DNA of 64,000 nucleotides from Porphyra umbilicalis (GCA_002049455.2 KV918955.1:1-64000), one strand, 5' to 3'. Positions 1-12,100 are shown, counted from the stretch's first letter. Notes: generated by a model from the letters alone, not told the origin. A program made the numbers and translations.

Positions 1-977
1 GGCCAAGTTCCACGACCTGCTCGAGCTGTTCCGCATCGGAGGCACCTGCCCCGACACCAACTACCTCTTCATGGGCGACTATGTCGACCGCGGGTACTAC
101 TCGGTGGAGACCGTGACGGCGCTGGTGTGCCTGAAGGTACGGTACCCGCACCGCGTAACCATCCTGCGCGGTAATCATGAGTCGCGGCAAATCACCCAGG
201 TGTACGGCTTTTACGATGAGTGCCTGCGCAAGTATGGCAACGCCAACGTGTGGAAGAACTTCACGGACATGTTTGACTACCTGCCCCTGACGGCGCTGGT
301 GGAGAACACCATCTTCTGTCTTCACGGGGGTCTGTCGCCGTCCATCGACACCCTCGACCAGATTCGGGCGCTGGATCGCGTGCAGGAGGTGCCGCACGAG
401 GGCCCCATGTGCGACCTGCTGTGGTCAGACCCCGACGACCGGTGCGGGTGGGGCATCTCGCCTCGCGGGGCTGGCTACACCTTTGGCAACGACATTTCGG
501 ACCAGTTCAACCACACGAACAATGTGACGCTGATTGCGAGAGCACATCAGCTCGTGATGGAGGGGTACAACTGGTGCCACGACCGGAACGTGGTCACCAT
601 CTTCTCCGCTCCCAACTACGTACGTTATCCCTGCTGTGGTCTTGGTCTCGTGCCGCTCATGCATGTCTTACATGCCTTGATGCGTTTTGTTTTGCTGCTG
701 CTTGCTGTATCTCTTGCTATCGCCTGGCTGCCCTGTGCCTGGACACTTGCTGACGTTCTTGTGTCGTTCTTGTATCTGTTGGCGATCATCATGGGTGTGC
801 TGATTGGTTGGGTCGACTTGTTCGTTTGGTGCTCGGCGACAGTGCTACCGGTGCGGAAATCAAGCCGCCATCATGGAGCTGGACGAGCAGCGCAACTACA
901 CCTTCTTGCAGTTTGACCCTGCCCCGCGCCGCGGTGAGGACCATGTGACGAAGAAGACGCCAGATTACTTCTTGTGA
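1..977 (+). CDS. PP2AC: Serine/threonine protein phosphatase 2A catalytic subunit (5' partial, two exons)
   Basis: Catalytic subunit of PP2A, a metal-dependent phosphatase that works with scaffold and regulatory subunits in cytosol and nucleus. The frame is open from base 2, so the start and the first metal motif (GDxHG) lie outside the window. Visible are GDYVDRG (from 74), RGNHESR (from 167), HGGLSP and ARAHQLV, which supply metal and catalytic residues. Exon 1 ends at 619 after SAPNY. A 223-bp intron (620-842, GTACGT...ACAG) follows, and exon 2 (843-977) resumes with [15 protein letters not shown] and [11 protein letters not shown]. The C-terminus TPDYFL is the PP2A signature; its terminal Leu is the methylation site in the family, and PP4 and PP6 end differently. 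Spliced identity to animal PP2A is very high by eye. The gene converges on the ClpP gene. Confidence 0.96.
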
Positions 978-1965
978 GCAGCTACGCACGCTTCCCCCTG
1001 CAGCCGCGCCCTGCTTCGGTGTCTGGTCGTGTTGTCCTTGTGTGTGTGTTATGCTGCCGTCGTACGCAAGAAAGGGGTTCTGTTTCCTCGTTTCCCGGTT
1101 TTCTTTCTTTCCTCTCGCCTGCCTTGTTTCTTATCGCCGTCTCTTTCCTACCTGTTCCTCTTTCCGGCTGGGGACTGTACATGATACACCAGCACGTGTC
1201 TGCTACGAGGCCTTCCCGCTGTGGTTGCAACCGGTGGGCCCCCATTGTCGCTTTGGCGTCGAGCCAAACCCGGTGGGCCGGTGCGCGCGCCGTGCAGCGC
1301 GCGCTGGCATCCGTCCGTGAAGGGGAGGACGTGCCCTCGCTTGCTTTCGCTTGCGCTGTAGTTTTAATGTATGGATTTCCCTCGACCACGCCGACCGGTC
1401 CACACTTCCTCAAGTCAATGTGGTGGCGCGCATGACCAGCGTGGGACGTGGCCGCGACCAGCCTTGGCCACGGGGTGCGCTACTAACGAGTTCCACGTAC
1501 CGGCAGAGCATCGGTCAGGCGCCCAAAGATCCGGGGACGGGCAAGGGGCTGACAGCCCCACGGCTGGGATTGTCTTCTCGGGTCAATCCCAACCGGGTCG
1601 CTGAGAAGCATATGACACGACGCAAGCGGCAGTCAGTGCAGCGTCCAGCCGCCATCGGTCGCTCAGCGTGCACAACCAGACCGCAGTCCATCCACTTCAT
1701 CCGAGGCAGGCACCTACGCGAGCACAGGTGCCTGCACCTGATGAGGTGGGTGCGAAGCGCCAACTCTTCAAGCATGCAGAACCCCAAACCACCCAGTACC
1801 CGGGCACCAGCCGTTCCTATGCCGAGACGTACGCCGCTCCCCCCCTCTTCGCAAACCACGCGAGTCCCACAAAAAAAAAAAACAGGAAGCGCCAGGACAC
1901 ACTTGGCCATCCTCCTCTCCGAGCGTGAACGCCTCACCACCACGTCATCAACCGGCCCCCCCCCC
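978..1965. other. Intergenic region between convergent genes
   Basis: Holds the 3' flanks of the PP2A (+) and ClpP (-) genes. It has a pyrimidine-rich stretch around 1080-1165 and a 12-base A run near 1870. I found no convincing gene; the open frames here are short, overlap on both strands and look like no family. Confidence 0.6.
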
Positions 1966-2772
1966 CTACAATACAAAGTCGCGCGACGGCTTGGGCAGCA
2001 TCACCTTGGTCTTGATCACGTCGTCAATGAGCCCGTACTCCACCGCGTCCTCTGGCGTCATGAAGTAATCCCGGTCCGTGTCCTTTTCAATCTTCTCCAC
2101 GGCCACCCCCGTGTAGCCCGCCATGTACGAGTTGAGGAGCCCCCGCATGAAGAGGATCTCCCCCGCCTGGATTTCAATGTCCGCCGCCTGCCCCTGCGCG
2201 CCGCCGAGCGGCTGGTGGATCATGATGCGCGCGTTGGGCAGGCTCTTGCGCTTGCCCTTGGTGCCCGCGCCGAGGAGGAAGGCGCCCATTGACGCGGCGG
2301 TGCCAAAGCAGATGGTCTGGATGTCGCACGGCACAAACTGCATCGTGTCAAAGATGGCCAGGCCCGCCGAGATGGACCCCCCGGGGCTGTTGATCCACAG
2401 CGTAATGTCCTTGTCCGGGTCTTCCGACGCGAGGAAGAGCATCTGGGCCACGAGCTGGTTGGCCACCGTATCGTCGACCGCCGCGCCGAGCACCAAGATG
2501 CGGTCCTTGGCCAGCCGCGAGTAAATGTCCATCTGCCCGTCACCGACCGCCACCATCGGCATGGGGGGGGGGGCCGACCGCTTCGGCTCCGTCCCCGGCG
2601 GCGACGGCTGGTCGGGGGTGTCGGGGTCGTCGGCCCGCGGCGACGATGCCGCCATGCGCACCGCCGCCGCCGCGGCAGGCGCCGTTGCCCGCCGCCCACA
2701 GACAGCCGCCGCCGCCGTCGATCGGGCGGCGGTGGTCACGCGCCCGCCGCCAAAGCTACCGACAAACGCCAT
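1966..2772 (-). CDS. CLPP: Plastid-targeted ATP-dependent Clp protease proteolytic subunit (ClpP)
   Basis: Serine protease subunit that forms tetradecameric barrels fed by a Clp ATPase. The chosen ATG at 2772 gives 268 aa. The frame continues upstream to 3078, but that extension is Pro/Arg/Ala-rich and unlike ClpP. Residues 1-40 resemble a red algal plastid transit peptide: MAFVGSF with Phe near the start, Ala/Arg/Ser/Thr-rich, ending VRM before AASS, a typical stromal cleavage context. The core begins around residue 80. WINSPGG, the nucleophile Ser161 in ASMGAFLL, His186 in IMIHQPLGG and Asp235 in the DTDRD segment form the family's catalytic triad. All three are present, so this is ClpP rather than an inactive ClpR. 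No intron is seen. It is tail-to-tail with PP2A and head-to-head with the glycosyltransferase gene. Plastid location is inferred; a mitochondrial ClpP is the alternative. Confidence 0.95.
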   Translation of the reverse strand: MAFVGSFGGGRVTTAARSTAAAAVCGRRATAPAAAAAVRMAASSPRADDPDTPDQPSPPGTEPKRSAPPPMPMVAVGDGQMDIYSRLAKDRILVLGAAVDDTVANQLVAQMLFLASEDPDKDITLWINSPGGSISAGLAIFDTMQFVPCDIQTICFGTAASMGAFLLGAGTKGKRKSLPNARIMIHQPLGGAQGQAADIEIQAGEILFMRGLLNSYMAGYTGVAVEKIEKDTDRDYFMTPEDAVEYGLIDDVIKTKVMLPKPSRDFVL

Positions 2773-3773
2773 TGCGGTGGGGGCGGAGGGGGGGTCGGAC
2801 GCGCGCTCCGTCGCGGGAGGGTGGGGCGGGTGACGTGGGCGGGGGACACACCACGACGAGCAGGCGGCACCAAGGGCGTAGGGAGGAAAGCGGGCGGGTG
2901 GGCGGGTGGAAGCAACACCGACGGCAATGGCAATGCCGTCTGACGGCCGCGCGCGCGGGCGGGAGCTATAGGCGGCGGCAGCGACCAAAGCGACCACGCG
3001 TGGCGCCGCTGGAATGGATCGCGGAGCTGCCGCACTTGGAAGCCAAGTGGATCTGGGCAGATTCGCTTCGCACAGCATTTAGTGGAAGGTGGCCATCAGC
3101 GCTCGTGGCCCAAACTCTCCATGCGTGGAAAACGACAACTCTGGCCTTGTGCTCTCAGTCGGCAGATTTGGTGGCAGACCAACAGAAATCCATGCCTGTT
3201 GTGTATTGTTCCGCCCCTTGGAAACGTGACTTGATGTTAAATACACCCCACACGACAGGAAGGCAAACTACTTTATGCAGATGTACAGTTCAGCTCATCA
3301 TCACCGCGCAGTCACGTGTGGCTGCTGTGCAACTGGTGTCTGTGCTCTCCTCGTGTCTGGGGGGGTCTGACACGACAGCCTTGACAGTCGCTGGATGGGT
3401 GCCAACTCACCCGGCACACCCACCGGTCCACGGGCCGATGCGGCCGATATCCATACGCCGTGGTCGCCCGCCCGCCTCTCGAGGTGTGCTGCGGGGTTTG
3501 GCCGCCTCGCGGCCGGCAACCACCGCCGCCGCGCGCCCCGCGCACGCCCCGCCCCGGGTCGGTGTCAACCCCCCGCGCGCCGCCGCCGCCGCCACCGCCC
3601 CTCGCGTCGGCCGCTGCCGGCGCCACCGGCGCCGCCGGTCCGGTCCGGTCGCCCGCGCCCCCACCGACCGCTCTGCCACCCCCCCCCTGGCGTGGGTGCC
3701 ACGCCACGCGCCTCCCCCTCTCTCCTACCCGCCCCCCCCCCCCCCCCTCCCTCCGCACCCCCCCCCCCCCCCC
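2773..3773. promoter_or_regulatory. Shared upstream region of divergent ClpP and glycosyltransferase genes
   Basis: About 1 kb between the two divergent start codons must hold both promoters. It includes a GC-box-like stretch with TGACGTGGGCGGGGG at about 2831-2846, a less GC-rich part at 3040-3330, and then C-rich runs up to the glycosyltransferase ATG. No clear TATA box was found. Assignment as regulatory follows from position only. Confidence 0.4.
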
Positions 3774-5065
3774 ATGGACGAGGCGCTCCCCCCCCCCCCG
3801 CCCGACGGCGGTTCGCCACCCCCCCCGCGGCGGCCGCGCCCTCCGCAAGGCGACCGCCTGGGCGCGCCGCGCGCGCGGCGGCGGCGCGCTCGTCGGCGTC
3901 GTCCTTGCCGCCGCCGCGGGCGTGGCCGTGGCGCTGCTGCTGCTGCTGCTCGGCGGCGCCTGGGGCGACGACGACGGGCCGCTGCCGGCGGAGTGGTCTG
4001 AGGGCGCGCCGGCGGGTGGCGACGGCGGCGGCGGCGGCGGCGGCGCAGACGGCGGTGGCGGCCTGGCGTCCCGTACGGCGGGTGGCGCGCGTGCCCCCGG
4101 CGGTCCACCACTGGACGATGACGGGCCCGACGTCGGCGACGGCGACGGCGGCGGCGACGGCGACGGCTTCGCGGGGGCGGGCGCCCCCCCCCCCCCCCCC
4201 TCGCCGACGCTGACCCGCTGGCCGGCGAGGCTGCCGCCGGCCCCGGCGGGCGCCCCGACGACACCCTCGACGATGGGGACGGTTGGGCGGCCGCCGAAGC
4301 GGCGGCCGCCGCGGCGGAGCGCGCGACCACCGCCGCCGCCGAGGCGGCTGACGCGTGCTTCACCGCCGCCCGCACCGCCCTCGGCTCCTCCCCCGTCTTT
4401 GACGCGTCGGGCGTGGCGTCGTCCGAGTTGACGTCCCGCATCTCTGCGGCGGCGCTCTCCCCCGCCATCCTCGACCGCGTCTGGTCGACGGCCATGAATG
4501 GCTACACGGTCGTCCCGACGGCCGACCACGCGCTGACGCTCGCCGCGTACGGGCGGGGGTTGGGGACGGACGTGGAGCGCCTCCGCCGCCTGGGGGGGGT
4601 CGCCCTCGCCGCCCGGTGGACGGCGGAAGCGCGGCGCGCGGCGCGGGCGCCGCCACCGGGGGGGGGGGGGGGGGGGGGGACGCCCCCCCGCCGACCCTCG
4701 GCGGCGGCGTCGTGGACCGCATGGCCACCCTCTACCACCGCCTCGATCGGGTGCACGGGCTGCAGTTTGTCATGCACGCCGAGGGGCGGGCGTGGGGGGT
4801 GACCCCGCCGCCGCCCGTCGCGCAGCCGCCCCCCCGCCCCGCCCCGCAGGCGCACGCGGGTGCTGTCGCGTTGGCGCAGCGGCGCCTGCGGCACGTGTTG
4901 TCGGCCACCCACCTGCGGCAGCGGCGGCGTACCGCCGCCGTCACCGCGGGGGGGTGGGCCGTCGCCGCCCACGCGGGCGCGGGCGGGGCCGACGCGGACG
5001 CCGTCGGCGGGGCGGGTGGGGCCGACGCCGACGCCGTCGGCGCGGCGGGCTTGGACGGCCCGGAC

Positions 5066-5106
<41 letters not shown>

Positions 5107-6506
5107 CCCATTGCCGCCGCCGCGGGACGCGGTGGCCGTCAACCTGACGCTGACGGTGAGCTCCCTCCTCGACGACACGTGCCGCGTGTCGCTCCTCGCG
5201 CCGCGCCTCGCGCCGCCGCCGGGCGGGGGGGGCGGCGGCGTGACGGGCGACGCGACGCCGGCGGCGCGCCCGCCCGTGGCGGCCGACGCCGCGGCCGCGT
5301 CGGCCGCCGCAACCGCCGCCGCCGCCGGTGCAGCGTCGGCCGACGACGACGACGACGCGGTGACGCTCCTCATCCCCTATGCGGAGCGGCCGCACCGGCT
5401 TGCCACCTTTCTAACCCAGTACGCGCGGGTGCGCGCGACGGGCCTGCGCGTGCGGCTCATCATTGCGGCGTATGTGCCCCCCCCCCGCCCCCACGGCGGC
5501 GCCCCCCCCACCCCCGGCTGCGGCGTGGCACCCCCCTTCCTCCCCCGCCGCCCTCCCCGCGGCCGCCGCCGCCGCCGCCGCCGCCGCGCGGTCGGCGCTG
5601 CTCACCTCCCTCCGCTCCCTCGTCGCGCGATCGCTCCCCCCCCCCGACGTCCCCAGCGTGACGCTCCTCGCCGTCGGCGGCGACGCGGCGGGCGCCTTTT
5701 CCCGCTCCGTCGCGCTGCGGGAGGCGGCGCGCCTCGTGCCCGTCACGGGGCGCATGCTGTTTAGCGATGTGGACGTGCCGCCGTCGGCAACGGCGGTGGC
5801 CAACTGCCGCCGCAACGCGGTGCTCGGGCGGCAGGTGTACTTTCCGGTCTTTTACAGCCTCTGGGCGGGGCGCACGGGGTTGGGCGTCGGGTCGGGCGCG
5901 TGGCGGCTCTACTCGTACGGGCTCGCGTGTTTGCACCGGTGGGACTTTGAAGAGGTGGGGGGGTGGGCGGGGGCGGAGCGCAACTTTCGGGGGTGGGGGA
6001 AAGGTACGTGGGGGGGGGGGAGTCGGGGGGGGGGTGGCCGCACGACGGGCTGTGGGTGGGGCGCCGCCGCCGACCGTGGCGTTGGATCGTGTGGAAGCCG
6101 CGTGGGGAGGGAGAAGCGCCCGCGGCGTCATGCCAACCGACGTCGGTCCCAGCCGGCGTCGGGCGACCGAGCGCGCCACTAACGACCCCCGCTTGCTGTC
6201 TGCATTTCTCTTTATCTGCCTCGTGCCCCTGATGGACCCCTGCCTCCCTGACACCCCCGCGCAGAGGACGTGGCCCTGTACTGGGCGTTCAAGACCAGCG
6301 ACACGTACTCGGTGTTTCGGGCGCTGGAGCCCGGCCTCCGCCACACCTGGCACGAGCGCACGTGCGAGCGCCGGTCGCCCCACTACCGCGACTGCCGGCG
6401 GTCGCGGTACGAGAATTACGGCAGCGGCGCGTACCTCGGGCGCGTCCTCGAAGACGCGGGGATGGACTTGGAGCACGTCTTTAAGCACCGGGCGGCACCG
6501 CTGTGA
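3774..6506 (+). CDS. Type II Golgi glycosyltransferase, chondroitin N-acetylgalactosaminyltransferase-like (frame breaks at homopolymers)
   Basis: Likely a Golgi hexosaminyl/glycosyl transferase of the CHGN family (chondroitin synthase/GalNAc-transferase kin). From the ATG at 3774 comes a short Pro-rich cytosolic tail, then basic residues and a hydrophobic signal anchor (ALVGVVLAAAAGVAVALLLL, about 3890-3950). A long acidic/Ala/Gly stem follows. The catalytic part starts near 5365 (LLIPYAERPHRLATFL) and has a DxD metal motif in FSDVDVPPS (5763-5789) and RQVYFPVFYSLW. A 261-bp intron (6004-6264, GTACGT...GCAG) splits GWGK from EDVALYWAFK; EPGLRHTWHERTC and the stop at 6504-6506 follow. The reading frame changes about four times, each at or beside a long homopolymer: C-runs 3788-3799, 4184-4200 and 5477-5486, and a G-run of 22 at 4658-4679. 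These may be assembly length errors or real decay. Acceptor and donor sugars are not predictable. Confidence 0.78.
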
Positions 6507-6864
6507 GCGCGATGGCGCGGGGGGGGGGGGGGGGGGGTGCGACAAGGAGGGAACGTACGGTGGGGAGGGGGGGGGGAGGGGCGACGTCGGCCACCCGCGG
6601 CTGCCGGCGGAGCCGCCGTCCAACGTCACTGCTGCGGTGGGAGTCCCTGCGGTGCCCCAGGTACCTGGGCGCCGTAGCGGGTGGCGTCAAAGGACAGTCG
6701 TGGTGCTGCAATCACCCCGTCCGTGGCCATGGCGGCAGAGGACTCTGCCCGGTCTGTGCGGTCCGGGTGGTGGCCATGCACGCAGCACCGCGGCAAGAGA
6801 AGCGGTGAGAGAGGTGGCTGTCCCAAGCAAACAAAGCCCAAACACCACGTGTCCCGCGTCTTCC
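6507..6864. other. Intergenic spacer before the repeat array
   Basis: 3' flank of the glycosyltransferase gene. It contains G-runs at 6520-6537 and 6564-6579. I see no gene. Similarity to the array begins abruptly near 6865 with CCCTTTAAATAAAGCTCGCC. Confidence 0.55.
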
Positions 6865-7726
6865 CTTTAAATAAAGCTCGCCGTGGGCCACATGCGTCTG
6901 TCTGTCTGTATGTGCAGCCCACCAATGGGACGCTCGCGATCGGGTCGCGCACAGGGGCTACAATGGCAAACAAATGGATTGCGCGACGGCCCGGGTTTTC
7001 AGCGCATTCCGACAATAAACATTCTAAGGACCGGCCTGCACGTCTTGGTCAAGTACATCCCAGTGGGATGGCCGCGATCGGGGTTCGCACAGGGGCTACA
7101 TTAGCAAACAAATGGATTGCGCTAGCGCCCAGATTTTCAGCGCATTCCGAGCACAAACATTCTAAGGACCTGCATGCACGCCCGGATCAACTCCATCCAG
7201 AACCGCGAGCGGCGCAGCGCGAGGCCGTCGAATTGATACTCTGGCTTACAGTTTCCCGATTTGGCATAAACAGAGGTTTTTGGGGACGGCCCAGATTTTC
7301 GGCGAGCGGCGCAGCGCGAGGCCGTCGAAGTAAACGCGTGACTTTCCGTCGGCCCAGATGGTGCAATCCGAGAATTTTCGGGAACGCCCAGAGTTTCGGC
7401 GAGCGGCGCAGCGCGAGGGCGTCTTCACACGGGCCGCTGTGTGGCGGGGTGGGGGGGCCGCCGGGTGGCGGGGTGGGGGGGTCCGGGGGGGAGGGCCGCC
7501 TCCCCCCCGGCCGCCGGGTGGCGGGGTGGGGGAGTCCGGGGGGAGGGCCGCCTCGCCCCCGGCCGCCGGGTGGCGGGGTGGGGGGGGTCCGGGGGGGAGG
7601 GCCGCCTCGTCCCCGGCCGCCGGTTGGTGGGGTGGGGGGGGTCCGGGGGGGAGGGCCGCCTCCCCCCCGGCCCCCGGGTGGCGGGTGGGGGGGGTCCGGG
7701 GGCATGGGCCGCCCCTCCCCCTGGCA

Positions 7727-7733
7727 TATAAGG
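7727..7733 (+). promoter_or_regulatory. Second TATA-like box after the minisatellite (reference copy)
   Basis: TATAAGG in GGCATATAAGGCCGCGCC directly follows the G-rich minisatellite and recurs at the same place in most units (for example 20930, 23844, 26553, 49479, 53060, 62207). Some units have CATACAAGG or GTATAACGC instead. It is upstream of the conserved block of about 370 bp that leads into the next unit's palindromic head. A second start site is possible but unproven. Confidence 0.3.
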
Positions 7734-9071
7734 CCGCGCCAGAATCATCTATTCTCAGAACGGAGAACGAATTATTCTGTGTCTGGGAAAGTAGCCGATT
7801 CTATCGGGCTGCAGGCACTTTTTCTCTTTCTTCGGCGCTCTGTATCTCTGGAACGGCTGCCCTACGGACAAATCTGAGCAGCGCAAATGGGGGAAGGGGG
7901 GAGGCATGGGCAAATGTTTGCAAGCTATTGAATGAGCTGGGTTCCGTAGTCGTCCGGCGATTTCATGAAAACACGTCTGTGGGGCATGTGAGAAAATGCG
8001 GCTCGATGTACAGTGGGCTCTCAGAGCCGGCGCAGGTCCTACCTAGTCCCTTTACATAAAGCTCGCGGTGGGCCACATGCGTCTGTATGTATGTATGTGC
8101 AGCCCACCAATGGGACGCACGGGATCGGGTTTCGCACACGGGCTACAATGGCATTCAAATGGATTGCGCGACGGCCCAGATTTTCAGCGCATTCCGACCA
8201 CAAACATTCTAAGGACCTGCATGCACGCCCGGATCAAGTCCACCCAGATCCGCGAGCGGCGCAGCGCGAGGCCGTCGAAATGAACGTCTGCGTTACAGTA
8301 TGCCTGATCGTTTCAAAAAGCAGAAAATCGTGACGGCCCAGATTTCTGGCGAGCAGCGCAGCGCGAGGGCGTCGGTCCGAACGACACGGCTACGGCGAGC
8401 GGCGCAGCGCGAGGGCGTCTTCCCACCGGCTGCTGGGTGGCGGGGTGGGGGGGCCGCCGGGTGGCGGGGTGGGGGGGTCCGGGGGGGAGGGCCGCCTCCC
8501 CCCTGGCCGCCGGGTGGCGGAGTGTGGGGGGTCCGGGAGGGAGGGCAGCCTCGCCCCCGGCGCCCGGGTGGCGAAGTGGGGGGGGTCCGGGGAAGAGGGC
8601 CGCTTCGCCCCCGGCCGCCGGGAGGCGGGGTGGGGGGAGTCCGGGGGGGAGGGCCGCCTCCCCCCCGGCCGCCGGGTGGCGAGGTGGGGGGGGTCCGGGG
8701 GGAGGGCCGCCTCCTTCCCGGCCGCCGGGTGGCGAGGTGGGGGGGGTCCGAGGGGGAGGGCCGCCTCGCCCCCGGCCGCCGGGTGGCGGAGTGGGGGGGG
8801 TCCGGGGGGGAGGGCCGCCTCGCCCCCGGCCGCCGGGTGGCGAGGTTGGGGGGTCCGGGGGGGAGGGCTGCCTCGCCTCCGGCCGCCGGGTGGCGGGGTT
8901 GGGGTGTCCGGTGGGGAGGGCCGCCTCCCCCCCGGGCCGCCGGGTCGCGGGGTGTGGGGGGTCCGGGGGTGAGGGCCGCCTCCCCTCCGGCCGCCGGGTG
9001 TCGGGTGGGGGGGGTCCGGGGTGAAGGGCCGCCGCCTCCCCTGGCGTATAACGCCGCGCCACAATCATCTA

Positions 9072-9145
9072 ATCTCAGAACTGAGAACGAATTATTCCCT
9101 CTCTGGAAACGTAGCCGATTCTATCGGCCTGGGGGCACTTTTTGT
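9072..9145 (+). repeat. Small hairpin block of the array unit (reference copy)
   Basis: TCTCAGAACTGAGA (from 9073) is a dyad with 6-bp arms around AA. GCCGAT-TCT-ATCGGC (9114-9128) is a second stem-loop, followed by a pyrimidine-rich run ACTTTTTGTCTTTCTTT. The second stem is kept in most units; variants such as ATTGGC (37832, 49549) keep pairing through a G-U wobble. It is terminator-like in shape; function unknown. Confidence 0.4.
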
Positions 9146-12100
9146 CTTTCTTTGGCGCTCTGTATCTCCGGAACGGCTGCCGTACGGACAAATCTGAGCA
9201 GCGCAAACGGGGGAAGGGGGGAGGCATGGGCAAATTTTTGCAAGCTATTGAATGAGCTGGGTCGCGTAGTCGTCCGGCGATGTTCCTGGAAACGCGTCAG
9301 TGGGGCATGTGAGAGCATGCGCCTCGATTGACAGTGGGCTCTCAGAGCCCGCGCGGGTCCTACCTAGTCCCTTTATATAAAGCTCGCCGTGGGCCACTTG
9401 CGTCTGTCTGTCTGTATGTGCAGCCCACCAATGGCACGCTCGCGATCGGGTCGCGCACAGGGGCTACAATGGCAAACAAATGGATTGCGCGACGGCCCGG
9501 ATTTTCAGCGCATTCCGACCACAAACATTCTAAGGACCGGCCTGCACGCCCGGATCAAGTACATCTCAGTGGGATGGCCGCGATCGGGTTTCGCACACGG
9601 GCTACAATGGCAAAAAAATGGATTGCGCGACGGCCCAGATTTTCAGCGCATTCCGACCACAAACATTCTAAGGACCGTCGTGCACGCCCGGATCAACTCC
9701 ATCCAGAACCGCGAGCGGCGCAGCGCGAGGCCGTCGAATTGATCCCCTGACTTACAGTTTCCCGAATTGGAATAAACAGAGGTTTTTGGGGACGGCCCAG
9801 ATTTTCGGCGAGCGGCGCAGCGCGAGGCCGTCGAAGTAAACGCGTGACTTTCCGTCCGCCAAGTTGGTGCATTCATAGGACTTTCGGGAACGCCCAGAGT
9901 TTCGGGGAGCGGCGCAGCGCGAGGGCGTCTTCACACCGGCTGCTGGGTGGCGGGGTGGGGGGGCCGCCGGGTGGCGGGGTGGGGGGGTCCGGGAGGGAGG
10001 GCCGCCTCGCCCCCGGCCGCCGGGTGGCGAGGTGGGGGGGTCCGGGGGGGAGGGCCGCCTCCCCCCGGCCGCCGGGTGGCGAGGTGGGGGGGGTCCGGGG
10101 GGGAGGGCCGCCTCGCCCCCGGCCGCCGGGTGGCGGGGTGGGGGGGGTCCGGGGGGGAGGGCCGCCTCGCCCCCGGCCGCCGGGTGGCGGGGTGGGGGGT
10201 CCGGGGGGGAGGGCCGCCTCCCTCCCGGCCGCCGGGTGACGGGGTGTGGGGGGTCGGGGGGGAGGGCCGCCACCCCCCGGCCGCCGGGTGACGGGGTGTG
10301 GGGGGTCGGGGGGGAGGGCCGCCTCCCCCCCGGCCGCCGGGTGGCGGGGTGGGGGGGGTCCGGGGGGGAGGGCCGCCTCGCCCCCGGCCGCCGGGTGGCG
10401 AGGTTGGGGGGTCCGGGGGGGAGGGCTGCCTCGCCTCCGGCCGCCGGGTGTCGGGGTTGGGGTGTCCGGTGGGGAGGGCCGCCTCCCCCCCGGGCCTCCG
10501 GGTCGCGGGGTGTGGGGGGTCCGGGGGTGAGGGCCGCCTCCCCTCCGGCCGCCGGGTGTCGGGTGGGGGGGGTCCGGGGTGAAGGGCCGCCGCCTCCCCT
10601 GGCGTATAACGCCGCGCCACAATCATCTAATCTCAGAACTGAGAACGAATTATTCCCTCTCTGGAAACGTAGCCGATTCTATCGGCCTGGGGGCACTTTT
10701 TGTCTTTCTTTGGCGCTCTGTATCTCCGGAACGGCTGCCGTACGGACAAATCTGAGCAGCGCAAACGGGGGAAGGGGGGAGGCATGGGCAAATTTTTGCA
10801 AGCTATTGAATGAGCTGGGTCGCGTAGTCGTCCGGCGATGTTCCTGGAAACGCGTCAGTGGGGCATGTGAGAGCATGCGCCTCGATTGACAGTGGGCTCT
10901 CAGAGCCCGCGCGGGTCCTACCTAGTCCCTTTATATAAAGCTCGCCGTGGGCCACTTGCGTCTGTCTGTCTGTATGTGCAGCCCACCAATGGGACGCTCG
11001 CGATCGGGTCGCGCACAGGGGCTACAATGGCAAACAAATGGATTGCGCGACGGCCCGGATTTTCAGCGCATTCCGACAACAAACATTCTAAGGACCGGCC
11101 TGCACGCCCGGATCAAGTACATCTCAGTGGGATGGCCGCGATCGGGTTTCGCACACGGGCTACAATGGCAAAAAAATGGATTGCGCGACGGCCCAGATTT
11201 TCAGCGCATTCCGACCACAAACATTCTCAGGACCGTCGAGCACGCCCGGATCAACTCCATCCAGAACCGCGAGCGGCGCAGCGCGAGGCCGTCGAATTGA
11301 TCCCCTGACTTACAGTTTCCCGAATTGGAATAAACAGAGGTTTTTGGGGACGGCCCAGATTTTCGGCGAGCGGCGCAGCGCGAGGCCGTCGAAGTAAACG
11401 CGTGACTTTCCGTCCGCCAAGTTGGTGCATTCATAGGACTTTCGGGAACGCCCAGAGTTTCGGGGAGCGGCGCAGCGCGAGGGCGTCTTCACACCGGCTG
11501 CTGGGTGGCGGGGTGGGGGGGCCGCCGGGTGGCGGGGTGGGGGGGTCCGGGAGGGAGGGCCGCCTCGCCCCCGGCCGCCGGGTGGCGAGGTGGGGGGGGT
11601 CCGGGGGGAGGGCCGCCTCCCCCCGGCCGCCGGGTGGCGAGGTGGGGGGGGTCCGGGGGGGAGGGCCGCCTCGCCCCCGGCCGCCGGGTGGCGGGGTGGG
11701 GGGGTCCGGGGGGAGGGCCGCCTCGCCCCCGGCCGCCGGGTGGCGGGGTGGGGGGTCCGGGGGGGAGGGCCGCCTCCCTCCCGGCCGCCGGGTGACGGGG
11801 TGTGGGGGGTCGGGGGGGAGGGCCGCCACCCCCCCGGCCGCCGGGTGACGGGGTGTGGGGGGTCGGGGGGGAGGGCCGCCTCCCCCCCGGCCGCCGGGTG
11901 GCGGGGTGGGGGGGGTCCGGGGGGAGGGCCGCCTCGCCCCCGGCCGCCGGGTGGCGAGGTTGGGGGGTCCGGGGGGGAGGGCTGCCTCGCCTCCGGCCGC
12001 CGGGTGTCGGGGTTGGGGTGTCCGGTGGGGAGGGCCGCCTCCCCCCCGGGCCTCCGGGTCGCGGGGTGTGGGGGGTCCGGGGGTGAGGGCCGCCTCCCCT

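Noticed and set aside
71-916. PP2A frame read straight through to 916
   Set aside because: After base 619 the sequence is hydrophobic nonsense with a GTACGT donor and an ACAG acceptor; splicing 620-842 restores the exact PP2A C-terminus.
2773-3078. Longer ClpP start at 3078
   Set aside because: The extra 102 residues are low-complexity, and the downstream ATG gives a proper transit peptide.
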